The position numbers were made by a program, and so were the translations under genes. Shown piece by piece: positions 1 to 7,296 of a stretch of 9,513 nucleotides of DNA (position 1 is the first letter of the stretch; each line of letters opens with the position of its first letter). The notes under the pieces are model-generated. The model was not told the DNA's origin. It saw nothing but the letters and a program-made list of their open reading frames with translations, and did no database searches. Source of the stretch: an uncultured Collinsella sp. (GTDB lineage: Bacteria; Actinomycetota; Coriobacteriia; Coriobacteriales; Coriobacteriaceae). The stretch spans positions 1 through 9,513 of the forward strand of contig UROJ01000043.1 in NCBI GenBank assembly GCA_900549335.1. The letters run 5' to 3'.

Positions 1-2
1 GT

Positions 3-578
3 CTTGTTACCCAGGGTTGGTACATGAATGAGATTTCCGCCGTGTTCCTTGGCATGGGCTTGCTTGCCGGTATCCTGGGCGGTCTTGACCAGCAGACGAT
101 CGCCGAGGAGTTCGTTAAAGGTCTCGCCGACTTTGCGTACGCCGCCATCGTTATCGGTATCGCTCGCGGTATTCTGGTCATCGCCGAGGGCGGCATGATC
201 ATCGACACCATTCTCCAGGCGCTCGCTACTGCGCTCGCCGGTGCACCCGCCGCCGTCTACACCACGTTTATGTATATCGTCCTTGGCCTGCTCTCTTTGC
301 TGGTTCCCTCGAGTTCTGGCCTGGCGGCGCTCACCATGCCCGTTATGGGCCCCCTGACCGAGCTCATGGGCCTCAATCCCGAGGCGGCCGTCACCGCGCT
401 CCAGTTTGCCAACCAGACCATCAACACCATCAGCCCCGTGGCGGGCATGACGGTCGCCGGTCTTGCCGTGGCTAGGATTTCGTTTGGCCAATGGTGGAGG
501 ACCATTTGGAAGTTCTTCATTTTCATGGTCGTCTTTGGCCTGATCGTAACGGCAATCTCTGGCATGCTTCCGGTGTAG
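3..578 (+). CDS. YfcC/DcuC-family membrane transporter, C-terminal part
   Basis: The reading frame is open to the left edge, so the gene starts outside the window and 191 C-terminal residues remain. The sequence is strongly hydrophobic with several predicted membrane helices. It carries family-like blocks: an IARGI segment followed by a Gly-rich stretch and an aspartate (IIDTIL), a PSSSGLAALTMPVMGPL block that in this family forms a re-entrant substrate-binding loop, and an NTISPVAG block near the end. These match the YfcC / C4-dicarboxylate anaerobic carrier (DcuC, PF03606) family of secondary transporters in the inner membrane. Its stop lies directly next to the amidohydrolase gene, so the two are co-transcribed. 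From memory, the fructose-asparagine locus of Salmonella also uses a Dcu-type transporter (FraE). By analogy this one may import an Amadori compound or small peptide conjugate. The family call is firm; the substrate is inference. Confidence 0.85.
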   Translation, partial: LVTQGWYMNEISAVFLGMGLLAGILGGLDQQTIAEEFVKGLADFAYAAIVIGIARGILVIAEGGMIIDTILQALATALAGAPAAVYTTFMYIVLGLLSLLVPSSSGLAALTMPVMGPLTELMGLNPEAAVTALQFANQTINTISPVAGMTVAGLAVARISFGQWWRTIWKFFIFMVVFGLIVTAISGMLPV

Positions 579-587
579 GTGGTTGTG

Positions 588-2171
588 ATGTCTGATCGTT
601 TGACGGTCCTGACGTCTAGGAGCGTCTTTACCGGTACGGGAGACCTGCCGTTTGAAGGTTTCGTAGCGGTCCGTGGCAATCGAATTGAGGCTGTTGGCAC
701 CAAGTGTGAGGTAGCTTCGTATTTGACCCAGGCGGACGAGGTAGTTGACCTGGGCGACCGCACTGTCATGCCTGGCCTGATCGACGTGCATACCTTCTAT
801 ACAGGTTGGGCGCTGCGGACGTTGGGGTCTGATCTGTCCGGCATCGCCGATGCCAAAGAGGCCGTGTCGCTCTTGCGTGCATGGAAAGAAGATCATCCGG
901 ATTGCGCGGCGGCTTTTGGCCACAACCTACCCGAAACGTTGGCATCGGATGCCGAGAACGCAAATACGGCAGCTGTGTTTGACGATTGTTTTGGCGATAT
1001 CCCCGTCGTCTGCTTTACACCGGGTGCGGAGACCTGCGTTCTCAATGCTGCCGCCAGTGCGCGATACGGCTTTACGCCGCAGGCGTGCTATGCCGAGAAG
1101 ATCTGGCGCATGATGAGCGATTTCCTCGCGCTGGCCGAGGTACGTGCGGGGTATTCGGACTACATGAGCATGCTTAACGAGCGTGGCGTTACCGCCATCA
1201 AGGAGATGGCGTTTGATGACTACTACGGCTTTGCCGACGAAATGGCTCGCCGTGAGGAATCTAGCGAGCTGACGGTTCGCGTTTCTATGATGTCGCAGCC
1301 GGTGGGCGCTGGTGCAAATCTAGCATATGCTCGCGAGGCACGAGAGCGCTTCCGGGGACCGTTCGTTCGTTTTTCTGGCTTCAACCGTATGACCGATCGC
1401 GGCGTATGGGCGGGGCTTGCCGAGATGATTGACCCCTATGAGGACACGGCCGATGCGGGCGCTGCCGGCAAGACGGTCGTCGAGGAGCCAGAGTGGGATC
1501 TGATTGAGAACGAGCTGCGTGCAATTGATGCTGACGGCTTCCGATATTCCTTGCATTGCCAGGGGGATGGCGCCGTTCGTCGCACCGTGGCGCTCTATGC
1601 CTCGCTGCCTCGAGACGAGCATGGACGGTTGCTTCGCCGCCATGCGATTACCGATCTCGAGAACTCTGACCCGACCGATCTTGTCGAGTTTGGCAAGTTA
1701 GGTGGAATTTGCGAGGTCTATCCGCAGATTCTGACGCTAGACCGGCGCGAGGATTGCCTGTCGATGATGCGTCGACAAATTGGCGAGACACGACTTTTGC
1801 ACAGCTGGAATCGCCGCGGCATGGAAGATTCCGGATGCACAGTGTGCTGTGGCACGGATTTACCGCTGCTGATTCCGAGCCTGGGCGAGTCAATCTACAG
1901 CGCGTGCGGCGGATTCTTCGCCGACGGACTGTCCGTGAATGAGGTCAACGCGCTGACGCTTGTCGAGCTCTTGCGCGCTTGGACTGCCGGGGGCGCGTAC
2001 GACCTGATGCGCGAAGACGAGCTGGGTACGCTTGAGGTTGGCAAGCTTGCCGATATCTGCGTGCTCGATCGGGATGTGTTCGACCTCGATTATCGCGACG
2101 CACGCGATCTTGCGGTTGATATGACGATGTCGGACGGACAAATCGTGTTCGATCGAAATAAGGAGGCATAA
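588..2171 (+). CDS. Amidohydrolase-3 (YtcJ-like) family hydrolase with altered HxH motif
   Basis: A 527-residue amidohydrolase-superfamily protein. The start is ATG 588, because AGGTGG (577-582) sits five bases upstream; GTG 579 and GTG 585 are in frame but have no such site. Family blocks appear in order: an N-terminal beta-sandwich part, MPGLIDVHTF (61-70), GVTAIKEM (200-207, a possible bridging Lys or Glu), SLHCQGDGA (321-329), RHAITD (351-356), CGTDLP (421-426), and a C-terminal GTLEVGKLADICVLD block that closes the sandwich. Such enzymes hydrolyse amides, N-acyl or N-formyl bonds, usually with bound zinc. Here the first motif is His-Thr-Phe instead of His-x-His, so one metal ligand is missing. 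It lies between the transporter and the FrlC-like gene (one-base gap to the next start), suggesting it processes the imported substrate. The reaction is unknown. Confidence 0.85.
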   Translation: MSDRLTVLTSRSVFTGTGDLPFEGFVAVRGNRIEAVGTKCEVASYLTQADEVVDLGDRTVMPGLIDVHTFYTGWALRTLGSDLSGIADAKEAVSLLRAWKEDHPDCAAAFGHNLPETLASDAENANTAAVFDDCFGDIPVVCFTPGAETCVLNAAASARYGFTPQACYAEKIWRMMSDFLALAEVRAGYSDYMSMLNERGVTAIKEMAFDDYYGFADEMARREESSELTVRVSMMSQPVGAGANLAYAREARERFRGPFVRFSGFNRMTDRGVWAGLAEMIDPYEDTADAGAAGKTVVEEPEWDLIENELRAIDADGFRYSLHCQGDGAVRRTVALYASLPRDEHGRLLRRHAITDLENSDPTDLVEFGKLGGICEVYPQILTLDRREDCLSMMRRQIGETRLLHSWNRRGMEDSGCTVCCGTDLPLLIPSLGESIYSACGGFFADGLSVNEVNALTLVELLRAWTAGGAYDLMREDELGTLEVGKLADICVLDRDVFDLDYRDARDLAVDMTMSDGQIVFDRNKEA

Positions 2172-2172
2172 G

Positions 2173-3024
2173 ATGTCTGAATCCAAACCGACGCTGCGCC
2201 GCGAACAGATTGCGGGCATGAATATCCACTACATCATGTGGTCGCTCGATTACTTCCTTGATGTGCAGCAGCGCTTGGGCTTTGAGTCCATTGAGCTGTG
2301 GTGCGCGGAGCCGCATGTGACGCTCGACCACACGGGCTACTTTGAGGCTGAGGTCCTGGCGAAAAAAGCTGCAGACCGTGGGCTTAGGTATCGTACTCTG
2401 TGCCCCGAGAATGTTGTCTATCCTTGGCAGTACTGCGCACGCAAACCGTTGCATGAACAGCGCAGCCTGGCGTACTTTAAGCACGGCATTGAGCTTGCCG
2501 AGGTACTTGGGTGCGACCGTATGTCCGTCAACTCGGGCTGGGGCGACTGGGACGAGGATCGCGAGGAAGCCTGGAAGCGCAGCCGCGAGCACTTGTCCAT
2601 TCTGGCGGAGTATGCCGGCGAGCACGGTCTGGTGCTTACGATGGAAAGCCTGCGTCCCGAGGAGAGCAACCTTGTGACGTCGGTTTCCGATGCGAAGCGC
2701 ATGATTGACGAGGTCGCGAGCCCGTACTTACAGCCCATGGTTGATACAACCGCGATGGGCGTTGCAGGCGAGACGCTCGAGGACTGGTTTGCCGCCTTTG
2801 GTGATGGGGCAATTCACGAGATGCACTTTATCGACGGTGATCCGTATGGCCATCTGGTGTGGGGCGATGGCAAGCACGATATGGACGCCTTCGTTGCCAC
2901 GCTCAACGCCCATGGTTTCGACGGCATGCTGGGCCAGGAAATCACGGACGGTCGTTACTATGATGACCCGGCGGCGGCAGATGCCAAGAACATGGCCGCA
3001 TTCGAGAAATATCTGATTGACTAA
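2173..3024 (+). CDS. frlC: FrlC-like fructoselysine 3-epimerase (sugar phosphate isomerase/epimerase family)
   Basis: A 283-residue TIM-barrel protein of the AP-endonuclease-2-like epimerase family (PF01261). A perfect AGGAGG (2161-2166) six bases before ATG 2173 decides the start. Resemblance to E. coli FrlC, from memory, includes the ELW block after the first helix (41-43), CPENVVYP (77-84; FrlC has a similar Pro-Glu...Tyr-Pro), and MESLRPEESNLV (157-168; FrlC has LEPLTPYESNVV). Expected divalent-metal ligands are E158, D191 (MVDT), H218 (MHFIDGD) and E256 (QEIT), and all are present. FrlC interconverts fructoselysine and its C3 epimer psicoselysine, letting the latter enter the Frl route. 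The neighbouring deglycase and kinase homologs support this role. A related keto-sugar conjugate is possible as the true substrate. Confidence 0.8.
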   Translation: MSESKPTLRREQIAGMNIHYIMWSLDYFLDVQQRLGFESIELWCAEPHVTLDHTGYFEAEVLAKKAADRGLRYRTLCPENVVYPWQYCARKPLHEQRSLAYFKHGIELAEVLGCDRMSVNSGWGDWDEDREEAWKRSREHLSILAEYAGEHGLVLTMESLRPEESNLVTSVSDAKRMIDEVASPYLQPMVDTTAMGVAGETLEDWFAAFGDGAIHEMHFIDGDPYGHLVWGDGKHDMDAFVATLNAHGFDGMLGQEITDGRYYDDPAAADAKNMAAFEKYLID

Positions 3025-3086
3025 AACAACTATCGGCCACGCAACCAACGTCATTGATTGTGGACCAAACAAGAAAGGAACTGGAT

Positions 3087-4055
3087 ATGAACGCACACGA
3101 TCTGATCAAAGAGGCAATTGCCGAGAAGGGCAAGTTCGACAGCGTCTACTGGATTGCTTGCGGTGGCTCCATGATCGATTTGATCCCGGCTCATGAGCTT
3201 CTGCAGCGCGAGGCAACCACCTTCACTTCGTATATCTATACGGCTCGCGAGTTTGATATCATGCGTCCGCGCCGCTTGGGCGAGAAGTCCCTGGTCATCG
3301 CTTGCAGCCACAGTGGCAACACTCCCGAGGTCGTCGAGGGCTGCGAGATTGCCCTTGCTGCCGGCGCTACGGTGATCGCCCAGACCGACAACGCTGGATC
3401 CAAGATTGACTCCGGCAAGTGGACCACGTGGGTCTACCCGTGGGGCGAGGGCGTGCCGCAGGCCGAGGTCCCCGCTGGTATTTCGCTGTCGCTTGCGGCA
3501 GAGCTGCTCGATCAGCAGGAGGGCTACGCCGATCTTGCCGATATGTATGCCGGTATCGCCGAGATGGATAAGATTCTTCCCCCGGCACGCGAGAAGGTAA
3601 ATGCCGAGCTGGGCGATCGCTTTGCCAAGCTTTGCCAGGAGCACGAGTTCTTCTATATTCTGGGCAGCGGTCCCAACTTTAGCCAGACCTACGGTTTCGC
3701 TATCTGCTCTCTTATGGAGATGCAGTGGCAGCACTGCAGCTACATCCACTCCGCCGAGTACTTCCATGGCCCCTTCGAGGCTACTCAGGATGGCGTCTTT
3801 TACTTCTTGCAGATGGGCTCCAGCGAGTGCCGTGCTATGGACGAGCGCGCCCTGGCGTTCCTTAAGACGCATACCGATACGCTGATGGTGCTCGATGCCA
3901 AGGAGTACGGTATGGAAGCCGTGCCGGCGAGCGTCCGTGCCTATCTGGACCCGGTGCTGTTCTATGCCATGAACTGCGAGCTGCGTGCTGCACGCGGCAA
4001 GGTGTTTGATCACGATCCCGATTTCCGCCGCTATATGGGTATTGTCGAGTACTAG
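3087..4055 (+). CDS. frlB: FrlB-like SIS-domain fructosamine 6-phosphate deglycase
   Basis: A 322-residue protein with two SIS (sugar isomerase) domains, cytoplasmic. The start is ATG 3087, with AAGGAA (3075-3080) six bases before it; a TTG at 3054 is in frame but unsupported. Domain 1 has YWIACGGS (21-28) and the phosphate-binding SHSGNT (74-79). Domain 2 has ILGSGPNFS (191-199), SLMEMQW (208-214) and SAEYFHGPFE (222-231), which aligns with SGEFRHGPLE of E. coli FrlB and carries the Glu and His expected for catalysis. The C-terminus DPDFRRYMGIVEY closely resembles the FrlB end. FrlB cleaves fructoselysine 6-phosphate to glucose 6-phosphate and lysine. The 62-base gap after the FrlC-like gene shows no terminator, so one transcript is likely. 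Which amine is released (lysine, asparagine, other) cannot be read from sequence. Confidence 0.85.
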   Translation: MNAHDLIKEAIAEKGKFDSVYWIACGGSMIDLIPAHELLQREATTFTSYIYTAREFDIMRPRRLGEKSLVIACSHSGNTPEVVEGCEIALAAGATVIAQTDNAGSKIDSGKWTTWVYPWGEGVPQAEVPAGISLSLAAELLDQQEGYADLADMYAGIAEMDKILPPAREKVNAELGDRFAKLCQEHEFFYILGSGPNFSQTYGFAICSLMEMQWQHCSYIHSAEYFHGPFEATQDGVFYFLQMGSSECRAMDERALAFLKTHTDTLMVLDAKEYGMEAVPASVRAYLDPVLFYAMNCELRAARGKVFDHDPDFRRYMGIVEY

Positions 4056-4069
4056 AAGGGGCAAAGGCC

Positions 4070-4933
4070 ATGGCATTTAACGTTAACGCGCTCGGATTTG
4101 GCGACAACGTCGTCGATCGCTACGAGCATATCCACACCATGTATCCTGGCGGCAACGCGGTGAACTTCGCCGTTTATGCCAAGAAATGCGGTGCCGCACG
4201 CTCCGCATACATGGGCATTTTTGGCAATGATGCCGCTGCCGAGCATGTCATTGCAAGCCTCGAGGATGAGGGTATCGAGCTTGATAAGTGCGAGCAGATG
4301 ATTGGCGAGAACGGAGCGGCTCGCGTGACCGTCGTTGACGGTGACCGTGTCTTCCTTGGCTCCAACGAGGGCGGTATCCGTGGCGATGCGCGCTATGTCC
4401 TCGATCGCTTTGACCTTTCGTACATGAAGCAGTTCGATGTGGTTCATTCGGGCAACTATTGCTTTACCGAGCGCGAGCTGCCCAAACTGAAGGCCGCGGG
4501 CGTCACGGTCTCTTTTGACTTTTCGGATGACTCCACCGACGAGTATTACGAGCAGATTGCGCCCTACGTCGATTTTGCTTTCTTTAGTGCGGCGGATGCC
4601 GCGAGCGAGGACGAGATTCGCGAGCGTCTGGCATGGGTGAAGGGCCTGGGTCCGCGTTTTGTGTCGGCTACGGCGGGCGCCGAGGGCTGCATTGCTTACG
4701 ACGGCGAGCGTTATTACCGCCAGCTGGCTAAACCGGTAACGGACATGAAGGACACCATGGGGGCGGGCGACTCGTTCCTCACCTCGTTTTTGATGTGCTA
4801 TCTCGATTCCGCCAAGCGCGGTGAAGATGGCGCCGAGGCCATCGAGCGCGCGCTCGACTTTGCTGCCGGGTTTGCCTCGACCGTGTGCGGCATGGAAGGC
4901 TCTTGGGGCCACGGAGCACCAATCGTCGAATAG
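4070..4933 (+). CDS. frlD: FrlD-like fructosamine 6-kinase (PfkB family)
   Basis: A 287-residue ribokinase-like (PfkB, PF00294) kinase. The N-terminus LGFGDNVVDRYEHI followed by PGGNAVNFAVY (26-36) matches the GDN.VD.Y...GGNAVN.AVY pattern of E. coli FrlD. The ATP-binding and catalytic signature DTMGAGDS lies at 228-235, with D234 as the expected base. The tail GSWGH recalls the HGAW end of FrlD. FrlD phosphorylates fructoselysine at the 6-hydroxyl using ATP, supplying the substrate of the deglycase encoded just upstream (14-base gap, with GAAGGGG as a likely ribosome-binding site eight bases before ATG). The order epimerase-deglycase-kinase fits a fructosamine operon. Substrate identity beyond the family is inferred. 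Confidence 0.84.
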   Translation: MAFNVNALGFGDNVVDRYEHIHTMYPGGNAVNFAVYAKKCGAARSAYMGIFGNDAAAEHVIASLEDEGIELDKCEQMIGENGAARVTVVDGDRVFLGSNEGGIRGDARYVLDRFDLSYMKQFDVVHSGNYCFTERELPKLKAAGVTVSFDFSDDSTDEYYEQIAPYVDFAFFSAADAASEDEIRERLAWVKGLGPRFVSATAGAEGCIAYDGERYYRQLAKPVTDMKDTMGAGDSFLTSFLMCYLDSAKRGEDGAEAIERALDFAAGFASTVCGMEGSWGHGAPIVE

Positions 4934-5004
4934 CTTAAGAAAGCGTACGGCGGTCTGGCTATGAGGCCTTGGACATCCGATGCAAAACAATAAGCGAAAC
5001 GCGA

Positions 5005-5038
5005 AAAAGGGGGCTCGTCATGTGGTGGGTCCCCTTTT
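5005..5038 (+). terminator. Hairpin in the gap between the two kinase genes; possible attenuator
   Basis: AAAAGGGG (5005-5012) is perfectly complementary to CCCCTTTT (5031-5038), with an 18-base loop whose outer bases can extend the stem through G-C and G-U pairs. The four Ts lie in the 3' arm, as in an intrinsic terminator, but no longer T-run follows. The ribosome-binding site GGAGA of the next gene starts only eight bases downstream. It could partly end transcription after the fructosamine genes, stabilise the upstream message, or affect translation of the second kinase. The rest of the 122-base gap (4934-5055) shows no gene and no convincing promoter. Confidence 0.5.
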
Positions 5039-5055
5039 GAACATTGGAGAAGAGT

Positions 5056-5856
5056 ATGGGTATTAAAGTGTGTGCGGCTGGTTTTTGCTGCGCGGACGTC
5101 TATCAAAACATCGGCGTGTTCTATCCGACTGGTAATGGCATTGACTGGGGTATCCATCTTGCACGAATGGGCGTTTCGGTATCCGCCGTGTCGGTTGTCG
5201 GCAAGGACGAGTACGGAGACAAGATGAGAGAGGCGCTGGCCGCTGAGGGGTTCGATATCTCACATCTGCGGGTGGAGGATGGCGACACCTCGGTGATGCT
5301 CATGGCATTGAAAGACGGCGTCGACCGTGTGCATCTCGAGGCAATCGATGGTGTTATGGAGACATATCGACCGAATGAAGATGACCGGGCGTTTATCCTA
5401 GAACATGACATCATTCACACCGACCTGTTTGGCAATTGTTTGGACCTCCTGCCCGAATGGCATGATGCGGGCAAGACGGTGGTTATGGACTTCTCGGTGT
5501 TCAGCCGGGATCCCGAATATGCCTGCGAGAATCATTTTCCCTACGTTGACTATGCGTTCATGTCGTTTGAAGAGGACACTCCGGAGCTACGAGACTGGGT
5601 ACGTCACGTGCAGGGATTGGGACCGCGCGTTGCGGTTGCCACGCTTGGCGAGAAGGGAAGCATTGCCTATGACGGTGAGCGCTTCTATGAGTGCGGGATC
5701 GTACCGGCGGAGAAGGTCGTTAATACCGTGGGTGCCGGCGACTCGTATATTGCCGGGTTTACCAAGGGCGTGATCGATGGCCTTGATATTCCGGCGTGTA
5801 TGAAGGCGGGCGCTGAGCTGTCCTCCCGCGTCATCGGCTCTTTTGAGCCGTACTAG
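5056..5856 (+). CDS. Second FrlD-like PfkB-family sugar kinase
   Basis: A 266-residue PfkB kinase. ATG 5056 is preceded at five bases by GGAGA (5046-5050). It has the signature VNTVGAGDS (222-230, D229 as catalytic base). Several blocks are shared with the FrlD-like kinase upstream: the FYPTGNG segment (22-28) against MYPGGNA, the YVDYAF block, GLGPR, and GSIAYDGERFY. It is therefore a diverged paralog. The sugar-binding strand differs: TGNGIDWG replaces GGNAVNFA, so a different or modified substrate is likely. It heads the second half of the block, followed after 27 bases by an amidohydrolase-2 gene, and would supply a phosphorylated intermediate to that pathway. The kinase call is firm; the substrate is unknown. 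Confidence 0.8.
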   Translation: MGIKVCAAGFCCADVYQNIGVFYPTGNGIDWGIHLARMGVSVSAVSVVGKDEYGDKMREALAAEGFDISHLRVEDGDTSVMLMALKDGVDRVHLEAIDGVMETYRPNEDDRAFILEHDIIHTDLFGNCLDLLPEWHDAGKTVVMDFSVFSRDPEYACENHFPYVDYAFMSFEEDTPELRDWVRHVQGLGPRVAVATLGEKGSIAYDGERFYECGIVPAEKVVNTVGAGDSYIAGFTKGVIDGLDIPACMKAGAELSSRVIGSFEPY

Positions 5857-5883
5857 GGTCAAATGCCTGGAAAGGAGTACGAA

Positions 5884-6744
5884 ATGGTTATCGACATGTT
5901 GGTTCAGCCCATGCTCTACGGCGAGATCTGTACGCCGGGTGATGAGCCCGATGGATTCGGTTTTTGGTCACGAGAATTTGGTATGGGGCATATGGGCCCC
6001 ATGGATTGGGATGAGCTTCAAGTCGAGATGGACGTCTGCGATGTGCAGAAGAGCGTGCTCATGCCGCTCGATGTAACCACGGCATGCGGAGGGCACTTTG
6101 GCACCAATGACCAGATTGCCATGCTGGTTGCCGCGCATCCCGATCGTCTGTGGGGATTTGCGAGCGTAGATCCGCAGGTGAGCGGTGCCGCAGACGAATT
6201 GGAGCGCGCCTTTACCGAGTTGAGGGCAAAGGGGCTTTGCCTGCATCCGGCAAAGCAAGGTTTTGCCCCCGATGATGCCGTGGCCGAGCCGCTTTACGAG
6301 CTGTGCGAGCGCTATAACAAACCGGTGGTTTTCCATGCTGGTATGTCTTGGGAACCGGGTGCAGAGCTCTCGCGCAGTAACCCGCTTGCATTTGAGCACA
6401 CAATCGCAACGCATCCAAATGTGCGTTTTAGTTTGACACACTTTGGCTGGCCCTGGGTGCGCGAGACCGTGGCGATGCTGCTCAAGTATCCCAACTGCTA
6501 CACGGACACCTCTATCACTTACATCGATTCGCCCGAGGAGATGATGCAGCGTCTTTTCACGGTCGATATGGGGCCGCTGTGGTATGAGCGTGCGCTATCG
6601 CATCAAGTGATGTTCGCCAGCAATACGCCGCGCTTCCGTGCGTTCAAACTCAAGCGGGCGCTCGATACCGTGTCCATGCGCGATGATGCGCGAGAAAGGC
6701 TCTACTGGGGTAATGCCCTGCGTTTTCTTGAAGGGGATGAGTGA
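5884..6744 (+). CDS. Amidohydrolase-2-family TIM-barrel protein lacking most metal ligands
   Basis: A 286-residue protein of the amidohydrolase-related (PF04909) TIM-barrel type. ATG 5884 is chosen over an in-frame ATG at 5863 because AAAGGAG (5871-5877) lies six bases before it. Family features are LWGFASVDPQ (89-98), GLCLHPAKQGF (117-127), PVVFHAG with H151, SLTHFGWPW with H186, and a C-terminal MFASNTPRFR block. The usual N-terminal D-x-H-x-H is replaced by IDMLVQP, and the Asp normally found in a SD-x-P motif near the C-terminus is Asn (N247). Typical members are lactonases, decarboxylases or hydrolases. With these changes the catalytic metal may be absent, so a metal-independent hydrolase or lactonase is possible. 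It sits 27 bases after the second kinase and one frame ahead of the YjbQ gene. The substrate is unknown. Confidence 0.72.
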   Translation: MVIDMLVQPMLYGEICTPGDEPDGFGFWSREFGMGHMGPMDWDELQVEMDVCDVQKSVLMPLDVTTACGGHFGTNDQIAMLVAAHPDRLWGFASVDPQVSGAADELERAFTELRAKGLCLHPAKQGFAPDDAVAEPLYELCERYNKPVVFHAGMSWEPGAELSRSNPLAFEHTIATHPNVRFSLTHFGWPWVRETVAMLLKYPNCYTDTSITYIDSPEEMMQRLFTVDMGPLWYERALSHQVMFASNTPRFRAFKLKRALDTVSMRDDARERLYWGNALRFLEGDE

Positions 6745-6746
6745 AT

Positions 6747-7175
6747 ATGGTGACGCTCGAGACATTGAGCTATCTATCGACTGCTCCGGACCAGTTCATC
6801 GATATTACCGAAGACGTGCACGCTGCCATCGAACGCAGCTCGGTGACGAATGGCTTGGCAGCGATTATTTTGTCGCATACGACCTGTGGAATCGTGGTAA
6901 ACGAGGGGCTGCCCTGCGTGGAGACGGATCTTATGGAGACGCTTGATCGCATCGCCCCACTCGATGCTCCCTATGCGCATGCACACTTCCTGCCGAGCTA
7001 TGGAGCCACCGGCAATAACTCCTGTGGGCATATCAAGAGCATGATTTGTGGAAACAGTTGCTTCTTTCCCGTCCAAGATGGCCACATCGTGTGCGGAGGT
7101 GCCCAGAACATCTATCTTGCGGAGTTTGACGGTCCGCAGAAGCGAAAAGTGTACGTCGAGGTGTTGGGGGAATAA
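6747..7175 (+). CDS. YjbQ-family (UPF0047) protein
   Basis: A 142-residue protein with the YjbQ fold signatures: SHTTCGIVVNE (43-53), a GNN...GHIKSM...GNS...PV.DG block (89-112), GGAQNIYLAEFDGP (117-130) and a final KVYVEV strand. Members form trimers; some complement thiamine-phosphate synthase mutants, but the native role is unsettled. GTG 6741, overlapping the previous stop, and ATG 6747 are both possible starts, served by AAGGGG (6731-6736). The core differs from common members, with Tyr-Gly-Ala-Thr-Gly-Asn-Asn where most have a His-Gly-Glu-Gly-Asn-type sequence. Its place inside a sugar-kinase operon argues for a catabolic role in this pathway rather than thiamine synthesis. The family call is strong; the function is unknown. 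Confidence 0.8.
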   Translation: MVTLETLSYLSTAPDQFIDITEDVHAAIERSSVTNGLAAIILSHTTCGIVVNEGLPCVETDLMETLDRIAPLDAPYAHAHFLPSYGATGNNSCGHIKSMICGNSCFFPVQDGHIVCGGAQNIYLAEFDGPQKRKVYVEVLGE

Positions 7176-7194
7176 CGTTCCTGCAATAATGAGC

Positions 7195-7296
7195 TGCACC
7201 CCAAAACTTGGACGGCTTAAATAAGAACTACGCCGCAAGGGACTGGCTCCGGAACTCCTCCGGGGTCAGTCCCTTCAGTTTAATCTGCGTCCTCTG
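7195..7296 (-). mobile_element. Scar of an IS3-family insertion sequence (3' end of transposase)
   Basis: On the minus strand, 7296 to 7228 encodes QRTQIKLKGLTPEEF then RSQSLAA and a TAG stop. This is the characteristic C-terminus of IS3-family (IS150-like) DDE transposases. About 33 bases of non-coding end follow, reaching TGCACCCC at 7195, which looks like the element's tip. The rest of the transposase and the other end are missing: the homology breaks near 7296, where the sequence becomes in-frame BtpA-like code on the plus strand. The element lies 19 bases after the YjbQ stop. It appears to have inserted between or at the edge of these genes and then been largely deleted together with flanking DNA. 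Confidence 0.75.

Noticed and set aside
3051..4076. Long 341-codon open frame on the minus strand over the deglycase gene
   Set aside because: It mirrors the real gene almost exactly, has no recognisable domain, and arises from GC-biased codon use. The plus-strand protein has clear family motifs.
4052..4990. Long 312-codon open frame on the minus strand over the FrlD-like kinase gene
   Set aside because: Same explanation: a shadow of a well-supported PfkB kinase, with no motif of its own.
4969..4997. Possible promoter (TTGGAC and a weak downstream box) before the second kinase gene
   Set aside because: No good -10 element is found at 16-18 bases spacing, so it cannot be supported.
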